A stretch of DNA of 64,000 nt from Scleroderma bovista (taxonomy: Eukaryota > Basidiomycota > Agaricomycetes > Boletales > Sclerodermataceae): positions 1-64,000 of the forward strand of contig JAYMGJ010000525.1 in assembly GCA_037178675.1 (NCBI GenBank). Reading direction: 5' to 3'. Under the pieces are notes generated by a model. That model was not told the origin of the DNA and ran no database searches. It saw only the letters and a list, made by a program, of their open reading frames with translations. A program made the translations under genes and the position numbers. Positions 22,186 to 34,600 of the stretch are shown piece after piece; position 1 is the first letter of the stretch; each line of letters begins with the position of its first letter.

Positions 22186-25100
22186 CTATTCAGAGCCCTC
22201 AACAGCGACATCACGTCGCCATCTGTCAACGCGGCCGAATTTGGCAGGGTCTTGTAGCGGCGGCGGGGAGGGGGGAGGGATCGGCATGGTCATGGGGACT
22301 CCCATCATGGGTTGTGGTGCCATCGGAGCGCCGTAGAATCCAGATCCCATCATTGCGGGGGCGCCGAAGTAAATGTTATTTTGCATTTGGGCCTGCATCA
22401 ATATATGTTGCTGTTGCTGCATCTGTGCCAACATTTGATACTGAGTACGGCGCTGTTGTTCAGGATGGAATGCGAGTGGTTTGTCGTCGTCACTGCCGGT
22501 GTAGACAAGTGATGCTTGGGATGCCATTGGCGCACATACACGAAGGCCGAGGGGCTCGTCATCGTCATCGTCCTTCACAGCTCGGGGACCAGTGGCAATG
22601 TTGTCAGGGTCATAGGACGGGGACAATAGTTTACCCTTGTTCAACACAGCAACCAAAGGCTTATCGTCGTCGTCGTCGTCATAGTCATGGGGTCTTGACG
22701 GTGGTATTTGACCAGCCCTCTGGGCAGCAAGTGCTGCAGCCGCAACAAGGGGAATATCCTCCTCGCTGTCTTCACCATTGTTATGATTCTGAAGGGTTGG
22801 AGCCTTGGATTTAACTGGATAGCGTGGGCCGACACCAGTTGTTCGTCGCGGGCCGTCATCCTCGTCTGTGGAAGCTGCCACCCAGCTGTTTACGGCTTTC
22901 TCGGTTTTGCTGAGCATCTGCCCAAGTGGAAGGTCATCCTCGCCGCCTGAATCGCTTTCGCCTTCATGGGCAGCGGAGCGGCTAAGTGTCGGCTTCTGTG
23001 TGTCAGGAAGGGTAGGAGAAAAATATGAGGTATGAGTCTCTAAAATGCCTGGAGATGGGCTTGGGCCAGTAGATGATCCGCTATCCCTCTTTGTCTTGAA
23101 TTTCCCCTTCTTTTTCTTCTTTCCACGGCGTCCCCCTTCTGCGTGCTCTCGCAGTCTTCTCTCATCGGCTTCGGCTTTCTCCAATGCCTCGATCTCCTTG
23201 AGCTTAATCATTTCGCGATCCCATATAGTATCGACACCAAAGACCGAGCGAGTTTGGAGCAACTGTCCTTCTGTCGCTGAAGCGCCGAGGGCTGGTGGCT
23301 TCTTGCCATTCAGATCGACCAATGGACCACTAGAGTTACGCCTCGCCAAGCCAGGTGTCGCAGCTTCGAGATTCTGCGACGGAGGCCGGCCTAGCGTCGC
23401 GGGATCGATCAAAGTTCCCGACCGCCTAATCTGTCCACGAATCATCATCGATGGTCGATCGTCACCTCGGAAGACTCTGGAAATTAAGTGTGAGCGAAAA
23501 GAAAGTGAACAACGAATTCGCATACCGAGCCTTTTGTTTCATCTCTGCTTTTCTATGCTCGAGATTGTCGATCAGACTCCAACCATAGAGCTTGCCAGCG
23601 GGACGTTTCAACTCTATTTCCGTGGGTGGGGGGGCAGGAGGTAAGGGTACTGACACAGGCAGAGGTGATTCTTCTGGTTCTTCTTCCTCAATCTCGAACT
23701 TTACTTGCTCTCCTTCTCGTGCCGCTCGTGGAAGGCGGCTATCAATATCTGCATAGGAAATATCTCGTTGGCCGCCGACGACAAGCGCGTTTCGGAAAGC
23801 AAGTTGTGACAATGTCAGGCTTGCGCGAGGGTTAGGAGTAAACGAGTTAGACGCCACGGGAGCTGCAGTCAGTTCCACCTGCGATGACAGGCGAGCAGAA
23901 CGAGCACCAGGGGGAAGAGGGGGACCATCGGTGGACGTCACGAATCCGCTACGCGGTCTCATAGCTGGTTGTGGTGGTTGTGGTGGCGGCGCTGTGCTCT
24001 GTAAGGGGCTAGGCATAACAAGAACTTTGGGCCGCAGAAGCTCAACTGTCGAATAGGGTCGATCATGACTAGACTCTGCTTCCACCTCATCAACAAATGC
24101 CCGAACATCCATTGGCTCGGTGGACATAGACTGAATGCAAACTTTGGGGTCGAATCTTGAAGACCGTGAGGGGGAAGGGGGGCGGACAGCGAATGGATTG
24201 CCATCCACGAGAACGTTCTTCGATGCCAAGGATCCGATACTGGCATTTGATGCGGTTCGCCTGTGGTCAACTCGATCAGGAGAGGGAGAGCACCCAACCG
24301 CAGGCTGGACACCCTCCTCGTCGGTGACATCATTTAACAAGGCTTTTGAGTCCAAAGTTGCGCTGAGTCGGTTCTGCGTATGGTCGCCTTGTAGATCTAG
24401 ATATAAAGATACTGGTCGCAGAGCCTCTTCATGACCTGGCGACCTGGACCTTATAGATGGAAAGGGCACTGAATGAAGAGGGGATTGAACAGGGAGATTT
24501 TCGATTAAAGCATGAGTCGATGCACGACGGCGCTGCAAAGGGGGCTGCGCCAACTGCATATGGTCAAGTTCCACTGATGAACGACCCCGCCCGAGACTAT
24601 CCGACCCACTGCCTTGCTCGGCCTCCAGGAACACCCCACCGATGCCGAAGTTATTAAGGGTACCAACGCTCATAGACCGCGCACCTCTGCTGTGTACTGT
24701 TTCTCCAGCAACGCTACGGGTCTGCCCCAAAGACGGGGCAGTATGGGGATTAGGTAGCTCTTGAGATTTCGCCTTCCCTTTACCTTTGCTCTTCTTGTCT
24801 TTCTCCACGAAAGCATCCAATCCCCACGAAGTAAGATCCACTTCCAAGCCATCGTTTTCGGGCGGCTCGTCGTCGTCGTCGTCGTCCGCCGACTCGAATG
24901 GATTCCGCAGAGCACCCAAAGAACCCCTCGACCTCCTCTGAGCTGGTTCACTTTCGACTTCGCTCGGCACGTTAACCCCAAGGTAATCTTTACTTCTCCT
25001 GGGTCCGTTGCGTCGTAAATGAGCAAAAATGGCACTGTCTTCAGCAGAGCGAAACGGGACATTGGGGTTAGAAAGGTCATTGTCATATTCTGGACGCGGC

Positions 25101-25193
25101 TTTAAGCGCTGTGGGTCTTGGAGGTGTGTTGACCTACTCACCAATTAACGCAGCCGCCAACTGAAGGCGAGAGAACGGTGCCGGTTTCACCAT
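22186..25193 (-). CDS. Large disordered protein with repeated acidic x-P-L motifs
   Basis: Not assigned to a named family. About 1000 residues, mostly disordered: S/P-rich N-terminal two thirds, a conserved-looking ordered core around the single clear intron (KLYGWSLIDNLEHRKAEMKQ before it and VFRGDDRPSMMIRGQIRR after it), a lysine-rich block (RRGKKKKKGKFKTKR), then five short acidic modules of the form D/E-D-x-P-L: EDDLPLGQML, EEDIPLVAAA, DDDDKPLVAVL, DDDDEPLGLRV, DDDKPLAFH. A Q/M-rich stretch (MLAQMQQQQHILMQAQMQ), a P-rich stretch and a final KFGRVDRWRRDVAVEGSE follow. The best ATG is 25193 (MVKPAPFSRLQLAAALI), but joining it to the main exon needs an implausibly short 25-nt intron, so the 5' end is uncertain. 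Confidence 0.7.
22664..22680. repeat. GTC/GAC trinucleotide tract
   Basis: TCG/TCG-type trinucleotide run inside the acidic-repeat gene; it encodes an Asp tract on the minus strand and could vary in length between strains. Confidence 0.8.
24867..24886. repeat. GTC/GAC trinucleotide tract
   Basis: Second, longer trinucleotide run in the same gene, again encoding consecutive Asp residues (ESADDDDDDEPPEND region) on the minus strand. Confidence 0.8.
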
Positions 25194-25406
25194 GTCCAAC
25201 GAATGTTATGACACCTTCGAACAGATGTGTACGGTTTAGAGAAAGTGTTGGTTAAGACTGCATGGAGCTGTTTCCGTGTGGAAAGTTGGCGGAAACAGCT
25301 GGAGTATTAACACCAGCCTGCACGTGACACAGCAACACCATGAATGGACTGCCAACACAAACCATCTACTTCACTTGAGGTATTCGGAGGTATCTATGTA
25401 TCCACA

Positions 25407-28400
25407 TCACAACTCGTCATGCACAACGTTCCCCTGCTCATCGATCTCTTCTACTTCTATCTTAAACCGCTCCTCATCAATCCAATCTGGTGGGTTGAAT
25501 GGGTGCTGTTCGTCCTCCGGAATCATTTCTGGTATTTCTGGGTCAATCGGTGGTGCAGGCTTCACTGTCTCATCCGTGGGTGCCGTTTCGGACACCCCCA
25601 ATGATCGTCTTAGTACACGATCGACTCGAGAAAGGAACCTAACGTCAGCCCGTCAGATCTGAACAAGATGTCCTTTAGTTTTGCAAAGCCTCACTTGTTC
25701 GAGTCTGCGACGTCAAAGCCGGAGCGGACAAGGGCACCATCGATGAGAATCGATGCAACTTCTCGCAATTCTTCTAAATCACGGTCCTTTCCTTCATCGT
25801 CGTCAACGATCTGCTCGACACGGTGAAGCAGCCCCTGAATCAATGGTGAGCGAGGGTTAACTTCTAATACTTTCTGCTTTTTCATCATTGCCTGGATGAG
25901 TTCGTCCCGTTCCCCGCCACGATTTGTGGCACCTGACCAACTTGAATCGACAATAATATGAAAGTAAACCGGGCCACCCACTCATTAGCTTCTGAACGTT
26001 GGCCGTGAGACCAGTGCTGTCTGCCACCACAGCACATGGGCTGATCACAAGCCTGTCAGAAAGAACAACTATTCCAAAGGTAACGTTGATGACAATCCAT
26101 CTTAGTGTGACTCACCATCCCTGACAACTTCATCAGCTTCGACTTTCAGCCACTCCAGCAGAGGGCCGTATTTCTGCCCCAAGGCCGCCATTGCTTCCCT
26201 ATCTTCCTCAGTGTCTGTCAGGAGGGTGGGTAAGGCAATACTCGTAAAGTTTGACTAGAATGTTCACCATCTCCATACACCAGGCCCGCCTTGGCAACAT
26301 CCTGGAACTTGAAGCCCCTGCATCATGTAAGAACACTATTATGACTAAAATAATAAAACTTACTTCCATGTACGCAATGTTTGCACCAAAATCTCATCCA
26401 AGGGTTCGTTGAGAAGTAGAACCTCGTAACCACGGGCGTCGAGCTTCTCAACGAAGACACTGCCAGTAAGATGGGAGATGGATTTTCCCATATCAGCGAG
26501 ATAGAATATCTGCAGGGCCACATAACTGGTCATTCACGAACACCGTACTGGCTGTACATGCCTGTTTCTGTCCTTGTTTCTTGTTCTTGATGTACTGCAC
26601 GACAATCAGAAATGTGTACTCCTAACCGAACTGAATACCTACGTCATCCAATGAGGTACTGTTTCGTTGGTTCGTGCTGAAGCGCACAAGCGATGCTATC
26701 TTTTGGCGGTTTTTCTCGTCCTCTGTTGCGCCAAGCTTGAGTATAGTACGATATACTTTCTGAACCTCAGCGAATTTATCATCGTCATCTTCAGCGATCT
26801 TCGTGAAGAGCTGAATCAAACGTCGGATGACGATACCCCTGATTTGCTTCAAGAAGGCACTTGACTGTAATGTCTCGCGTGAAACATTCAATGGGAGGTC
26901 ATCCGCTAAGGATGCGTCAGTAATTTATTAATTATGAAGCGGTGCAGCCAAACCATCAATGATGACGCAAACCCAGCTAGCCCATTTGGGCAAACTGTAT
27001 TCGCCAAGGTCAGAAGTGATAAAAACATGCTTGACCAGTAGTTTAACGTCCTTCGCATTTGACTCCAAAGATTTAGTGAGAAAAGCCTCATCACTATTGG
27101 AGGTTTAACTTTCAGGGATCAGCCCGAACAGAATTCGACTTACATGTGGGAGGGAATATATATCATAGCACGGAATGAGACGCCGGACCCTGAATCGCCA
27201 GTGAAGTGGCTCCACGCCAAGGGCTTGCGGAAGTCCTTGAATGTAGCCTGGTACAACAACTCATACTCCTCATCTGACACAGTCTTTGGATCACTGTTGA
27301 GATTACATTGTAGGTTAAATGATATTCATGGTGTTAATTGACGAATACATACCGCATCCACAGCGGGGGTTGGGAATTTATGTGTTCCCATTTTCCAACA
27401 AGAACCCTCTTTGTCTTGAGTGCCGAATCTGTTGGGTTCGCGTCCTCTACGACGGCCTCCTCCTCATCTTCCGGAGTATCGATGCCAACTCCTGATACAT
27501 CATCTTCCAAAGGAACTTCTTCTTCGACTTCATCCCAGACATAAATAGGGAAGGATGTGGAGAAAGAAGAGTGCTGGTGGCTATATTGTATATCAGAACC
27601 CAGTCTCCAATGAAGTAGATGGGGACATACATAAGTTTGATAAGGTTGGAAGTATGAAGATAATCCGAAGCGTCCGACTTTAGGTCCAATGTTATTTCTG
27701 TGCCATGACCGAGGGTATTTCCGCGTGGATCAGAATATATTTCAAAGGAACTCTCGTCAGCAGATGAGCTGAACACGTTCTGAATTGGGTTGGGATTTTT
27801 AGGGGATTTGGGTGGAACAGACGCTACAGTGACTTTGTCTGCGACAAGGAAGCTATGCAATGGTCATTAGTATAAGTAGCTAAATTTGGTGATGAAGCAT
27901 ACCTGCTATAAAATCCAAGTCCAAAGGCGCCTATGAGGTTACCATTGACACCACCTTCCTGGCGCTCTACTTTAGAGACGAAGTCCGATGTGCCCGATTT
28001 AGCAAGAGTGCCCTAACAAAATATTAACCTCTTGCTTTGAACAGTTAATATTGAATACCAAATTGGTTGTCAGTTCTTCCGCGTTCATCCCAATGCCCGT
28101 GTCTGATGTATTTCATGAGTTCTTTGATAAGATCGTCCAAATGCATACTTGCCAGTGATGATGATTCTTCCTCCCTTACCATCAGGGTTGGGTTCAGCCT
28201 TGATAGTGACATTCAGGGGTGAGGCACCGTCCCAGACATCCTTCTCGGTAAGGGCCACTATGCGAAGTTTCTCCAAAGCATCGTTGGCATTGGAGATCAG
28301 CTCTCGGAGGAAAATGTCTCTGGTATCATGTAAGCCAAGGTACCATAGCTGCGAGACGAGTAAATTGCACCTGTTGGAATAAAGACTGCAAGGTAAATGA

Positions 28401-28644
28401 AGTTAGCATACATAGCCAACGAACAGTCTGAAAATGCACGAACCTGTTGACGACGATCTTACGCAAACGAGCCACATCGCTCTGAAAGATTATTCAATAC
28501 ACATCGTGGAGCGCGTACGCGTGTCATATCACTCCGAACCTGGTAGTCATGTTTAACTTTATGAATGTCGCCGACAGAACCCTGGGCAAACCCAAAGGAA
28601 GGGAGAGCGAGGATGGCCAGTGCCAGCGAGGGTAGGAGACGCAT
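25407..28644 (-). CDS. HSP90B1: ER-lumenal HSP90 (GRP94/endoplasmin) ending in HDEL
   Basis: ATP-dependent chaperone of the ER lumen. Signal peptide MRLLPSLALAILALPSFGFA; GHKL ATPase motifs LRELISNANDALEKLRI, DTGIGM and AKSGTSDF, and GAFGLGFYSSFLVADKVTV; a shortened charged linker (WDEVEEEVPLEDDVSGVG onward, about 27430-27545); middle-domain stretches DLPLNVSRETLQSS and IVIRRLIQLFTKIAEDD; and a C-terminal domain ending in EIDEQGNVVHDEL, an ER-retrieval signal. Signal peptide plus HDEL places it in the ER rather than the cytosol, unlike Hsp82-type proteins. About a dozen introns. Clients are not readable from sequence. Confidence 0.93.
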
Positions 28645-28812
28645 CGCTGACTGTCAGAGGTACCCAACCAAGTAAACGAACGCACTATAATCACAGAACA
28701 AATGTATCAAAACTTGTGGATTTATAGTTACGCGAAGGCGACTGACGTGTCAAGGATCGATCACGTGACTAGTAGCACAACATAAGTAGTAGAACTGCTA
28801 AACATGAACACG

Positions 28813-31411
28813 CTAAACATGAAATGACAACTTTGGTGGAGGTAGATCAGCCAAATAGTTCTAGAAAAGAAGCTTTAGAAAGCCCCTATTTGGCCTGAAT
28901 TGACTTACTCGTATCCACCTCTCCCGCTGGTCAGGGACGTGGTCAAAGACTATATACCGTTTATCATTCTGTGGGCCACTGTCAGAACGAAGCCACAAAA
29001 ATATTGTTTTGATTCCTACCTTCAGAACTTTCACTATGTCGCTCAGATCAACATTTTTTGCCAAAGCTTTCATGTCCACTTTCCCGCCGAATCCTTCCCC
29101 CTCATCCCCATCAAGGTCTTCCGCCTTGACACCACCGTCCACACCTTCGCCACCTAGCTTACTTAGCCTTCCCCAGAACTCGACGAAAGCGTTCTCTGTA
29201 AGCATATCATCGAACGCCTTCCGAGCCACAGAAGTCCTCTCTCTCTGCCACCTTTCAAACTCCTCCTTAAGACTATCGACACCAAACCCAAGTTTGGTCG
29301 TTGGTAACGATCTTGTCAGAGACTCGACCGGAAGAGCAGAGAAATCAGTGGCCAATGTCGGTGTGTGCGCCTCGAACAACGAATGTAAGTTGTTAAGATG
29401 CTTTAAGCGAAGTTGATTCATGTGGGAATGGAATATTCGCAGCTGTCGGTCCCTGGACAAGGGTGAATGGGTGAACCGGGGGTCCGTCTGAAGTTCGGGA
29501 AGGGAAGCTTCCCAAGTTATCTAAAAATGTGCAATAAGCCTATCTGTTGTGTAGCAGTGATCGACATACCTGGGGATCACGAACAGCATCAGTTAACAAA
29601 GTCCTAAAGGGATGGTTGCAAAATGTTGAGTGCCACTACAAACAGAGATATGACTCAAGAACCCCGTGAGGCGGCTCACTGGAACTCTCGTTCACCCTCC
29701 TCTTGGTTCAGGCCGACACGCGACCGTCCGATTTCTGCTTCCATACGTCCTCGTTGTGCCCACACTTTCTCTTCGCGTTCCTTTAGAGCACGCTCCTTCC
29801 TCTCCAAGCGCTTGCGCTGGGGTCCGGTTTCACCGGTAGGGTTTGTGGCTTTCAGTGCGGTCACAGGATTTTGAGAAATAGTAACTTCATCGTCCCTGGA
29901 TGATGACACTCTTGCCTTGATGAAAGTGTTGAAAAGCTCTTCTCGTAACGAAGAGGATCCAACTGCATCGTATCGTGGATCATGAGAGAGTTTTCGTTTA
30001 ACCTTGATGAAATTAGTGATTTTAACTCATGTATAGCATGAAAACACGCACATCCTTCCAAGACAGACCAGACTGTGCTAGACCACTCTCTCGAAGGAGG
30101 GAAAAAAAGTCTGACTCTGCCTTTTCAGCAGTAGCACGTTTTTCTAGTCTCCCTGAGTGCACAAGCTTTCGAATTATCAGAAAGGGCACATACTTTCTCC
30201 CAGCTCCTTGAGGAACTCCTTGAATCGTTTCTCGCGTTCCCGATCATCCCTCCCCCAACCATAGAAACGCCTATCCTTTTTCCAAGCTCGTCGGAAGTCA
30301 GCCCAAGCGGTCCTAGTGCTCTCGATCTGTTCAGCGAGCAAGCGATCGAACTCCTTTCTAGGGTCCGCATCCGCTGTCTCCTTCTTAACATTTTGTTGCC
30401 GGAGTTCGCGAGCACGGTCTCGGCAATATTCGTCAAAGGCCTCACGACGCGCAGATACAGACGGGAGGAGTACATATCGTGGGTCAGACACGAAAAGGGG
30501 TAGCGAGGTATCCCAAGGGTGGAGGGGATTGATATTTTTTTCTCTGAGTAGAGTCTATACCACTGATGAGCCTGGAAATTCAACTTGACTGGCATGGTAC
30601 TCACCTTGAAAAGGGCCTTTGCTTCCTCCAAAGAAAGGTCGACGCGATCAGGTATATTGAATTGGGGTTTATCCGATAGCTTCTTTGTTTCCGCTTCTTC
30701 CTTCCCCATGGCAGCTCGAGCCTCTTCCTCTTGCCTCGCCCTTTCTTCCTCTGCCTCAGTAGCCAGCTGTTCAGCTGCTTCCCTTTGCCACTCCTCCTCT
30801 TCGCTAACGTCCTCGCCTTCAGCCTCTTCGTCATCATCTTCCTCGTCCTCTTTTCGTATCTTCTTTGTAATGACCACTTCCTCTAATGGGACAGGTTCAG
30901 CTGCTTTGCGTTTGAGTCCCAACTCCACTTCCTTGGCAACCTTAACTTCAACGTTCTCTTCCTGCTGAGGGGACTTGGTCACAGTGTCGTCTGCACCCTG
31001 CTGCTGTAACTGTGCATGTTCCATGGCATGTTCCTCTGAACGATTGAGTGCTTCGACGGCTTCCCGGATTTCCTCAGGCATAATCCATACACTTTCCTTC
31101 CTGCCTTTATGGGTGTAAAAGGTATTGCCCTCGGTGGTCTTCACCCTGAGCCATTCTGTCCCTGGAATGGGAGCCTTGACAAGGGGCTTCTCCTTCTTTT
31201 TCTTCGCCGCCGCCTCAGCCACGGGTTGTGGAAGAGTGAAAGCGGGGAAGGGCCTAACATAGGTAGACTGCTGACTAGCAGCGTGGTAGTAATATGGCTG
31301 ACCAGCGGGACCTGATCCTGGTGTGAATGCCTGTGGCGAAATGAAACCAACTATCATACCTACATGTTCTGTCCAGCCAGGGGGTAACGGAGGCAGTCCA
31401 TGGGTGGCCAT
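28813..31411 (-). CDS. URN1: WW/FF-domain splicing-transcription factor (TCERG1/Urn1-like)
   Basis: Two WW domains near the N-terminus (LPPGWTEH through GQPYYYHAASQQSTYVRPF; GTEWLRVKTTEGNTFYTHKG then SVWIMPEEI), a long E/K/R-rich coiled-coil-like stretch, then FF-type helical repeats (RKEFDRLLAEQIESTRTAWA then DFRRAWKKDRRFYGW; SDFFSLLRESGLAQSGLSW then SHDPRYDAVGSSSLREELF; FRTLLTDAVRDPQITWEASL). These are hallmarks of TCERG1/CA150 and fungal Urn1/Prp40-class proteins that link phospho-Pol II CTD and the spliceosome. The C-terminus, NYLADLPPPKLSFHV, stops at 28813. Five or more introns. TCERG1-like is favoured over Prp40 by the inserted spacer between the WW domains. Confidence 0.82.
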
Positions 31412-31644
31412 GGCTTGAATGGTAGAGAATTTTGGGTCGTTTGAACGTTTGCAACTTCACTGACAACACCGAGGGTCACGTGTTAAATTCTACGAGATAA
31501 TACATGGGTTTGCAGATCCGGGCTGTACGCAGAAAAATACAAATAGTACTAACGTTACAAAAGAAGCGTTGAACATCAAGAGGTAAAAGGAATCTGAGCA
31601 TGCGTGGTATTAAACCAGTCGAGACTGGCAATAACTATCATTAT

Positions 31645-34600
31645 TCAGACATAAAACCTGATATTGCTGTGGTCACCATCTGAGGATGTAGAACTGGTAA
31701 CTACTCACTTCTTGTTGATCTGGTATAAGAGAAGGGTAAGGTTGACTTTAACCAATCCACCGAAAAGAGAGAGTGATGCTTGGTTTTCAAACTGGGCCTG
31801 CAGTAAATCTTCCATGCGGAGATCTGCCAGAGCAATGCGGCTTGAAACACCTTGAGAATGATTGATCACCTCCATATTGAAGATACCAGCTTTGTTTGAC
31901 GCGATGATCACGTCCAACTTATCAAACTGACGAGGAGAGAATTTGTCAATGGAAAGAAGAATCCCTTTCTCGTACAAGTCCTTGGCACTGTATCTGAACG
32001 AGCCGAACTGCGGATTCTTCCCGGACTTCTGCAAGTCCCGAAGGTGGAAATACTGTTTGGTGAATGGCAAGACAAATCGTTTTTTCCTGACAAAGAAACT
32101 GAATCAATTGCCATTTCAAGGGAAGATTACAACTCAGGTCACCCTTTCCCCCGTTGCATCGTTGCCATCGCGCCTTCAACATAATTGTGGTAGCTGTCTA
32201 TCTGTTCCTGGAAATATTTCTTGCGTTCATCAAGGTGTTTCAGCGCATCCATCATACTGTCCATTTCCTGTTGGCGCTGGAGCCGCTTTCGGTGCTTGCT
32301 ACGTATGTCACTAGAGATGGCATTGAGAATTCCCTGGAAGCCGTCATTGCGTGCAATTTTGTCCTGCTTTTCAAGCTCAAGCAAGAAGTAAATTGTGTGC
32401 GCTTTGACCTCCTTGAATTGCAGCCTATGTGAATTTAGAAGAGCCCACTGAAACATATACCCGACTTACAATCGAATGTCCTCGAGCCTGTATCCAGCGT
32501 CTCCTCCCGAATTTGACGGCATGCGTCGATTTAAAGGTTCATTGTCCATTTCAGCGATAATGGTCCCCCAGCGCAGCTCATCTTCATCAGTGACGGGACA
32601 CATCAGAGATTCGACAAGGTCTTGGGCAGGTTGAACACGCAGAATGGCCAGGACTCCTCTCTTGGCCTGTACCCACAATGCTTTCTCATCCGCCTGCGGA
32701 TCTGGGGCGATTGTCAGAACACTTTAAACCATATCATAGCCGTTACAAACCGCGAACGCGCGCAAATCTATTTGTCAATTCCAATGTAATAGCCTTGTCC
32801 CGAGCGTCTTTGAGTTCATCATTCTCGATATTAGGCACGCCATTCAACTCTTGCAGAATGACTCGGAGGCCGTCGTCGCGGGTGGAAGACTATTGGGGGT
32901 GAGACTGTCAGTGCGACCAAATACTTCGCAAAATAGATACAAACCAATTTCTCCTGGTACTTCGACAGTAAGCCATGCATTGCGTACACCTCATTGGGAG
33001 AGATGTAAATAGGCTTAGGCTGAACAGTTGCGTCCAGGAATTCATGAGCGTGATACTGCGTCTCAGCATCCTGTACGTCTGCAACTAGAAGAACGCGACC
33101 TGAATGTCGATGAGATATCTAGGGGGAGGAGTGGTGACTGACGTTGCAGCATCCAAGCAGTTGCCTGGGTGACCGATCTCCGCACCATCTCGTTAATCGG
33201 AACATATCTGGGGGCGTCGTCACCGAATTCAAAGCCAGAAGCGATTTGGGTCAGAACTTGGGATATTTGTGCTAAGTTTTTCCTCGTCGCAACATCAATT
33301 GTTGTGGATACCATGTCAAACGTTTCAGGAGCTCTTGTTTCCAGGAATCAGTAAAGTTCAACAAACCGAATGGACGCAAGTTACAGAATTGCTGGGTTGA
33401 GATACCGGTAGTGGACTAATCTCGCAATACACGCTGCATGTGCTGTGTCAGTAGCATCTGGAAACTTCTCCTACACAGACATGAGGCATACAATGCAAGG
33501 ACGCGAAGCACTTACACGTAGTGAGATAAGTGTCTCCCGAGCAATGAAACGCATGCCATAAGGCACTCTTTTCGTGGACTGCAGGATGGCAGATAAGAAA
33601 GCTTCGCTCCACCACTGTAGTTTTTGCAGATCTAAATGAGACGAGCTTCATTGACACATGTGCCGACACAACCACGGTTGAACCTACGCCTGATGTATTC
33701 GGCCCTCGTGTCCGGATCTTTCAGTGCTTCGTAAAACGGAACATCTTTGGACTTGTTGCTTGCAACGCCCGAGCGCATCTCTTCTATATTAATCCTCGAT
33801 CGGTGTATCTGGAACAACAGTGAGGACAAAACAAACGTGGTTAGGAGCTGAAGCGCACTATCGAAGGATCTGATTCAAGATCAAGATCTACCGCTTCAAT
33901 CAACTCGCGTACGATGGACTGCAGTGTCTCCCGAACATAAGGCACTTGTCTTGGGCGCAGGTATTGTACTGCTATGCTGAGATACATTGGGTGGCCGTGC
34001 GTGATGTCTTCGATCGATCGAGCAGATTCGATTTCTTGACGGATGGATAGCTATGGAAACATTCGAACCATAGGCGATATTGGAACACGACATCATACCT
34101 GAAGCAACTTCAAGAGTAGATAGTCTTCCCGTCTATCTTGTCCGTAACCAAATAGTGTCAATGCTACACGTTCCATTAGCGGCCGGTGTTTTTCCGCCGA
34201 ATCATCACTGGTGACTTCCACAAAAAGCCTGCTCAGATACCCTCCATTAGTTTGTAAGAGGTAAAAAAGCTGCTGGTAAAGCTCCAGTTTTCGCTTGGCA
34301 GAGTGATCCAAAGTGTTGGGCCCAGCGAATGGATCACCGTGGGCGGCGAGGATGGAAGCCCGTGTAGCATGCGCCGCCACGCTATCGGCACCATACTTGC
34401 GTCGTGCTTTGATCAACTCCTCGAAGGACTTGACGTTTTGTACAACAAGCGCGATTTTGACATCTAGGTCGCTCACATCATTTTCGAGAGCTTGGTTTTC
34501 CCGAATGCTTTCAACCACCTTCTTCCTAAGTCTCTCCACTTTAATTTCATCCTGGAAGTCAGCTTCGGAGTCATCCAACAAATGAACGAAGTTCTTGATA

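Noticed and set aside
23045..23644. 199-codon plus-strand open frame opposite the acidic-repeat gene
   Set aside because: Antisense shadow: S/F/R-rich composition results from reading the reverse of K/E/D codons, and no motif or promoter supports it.
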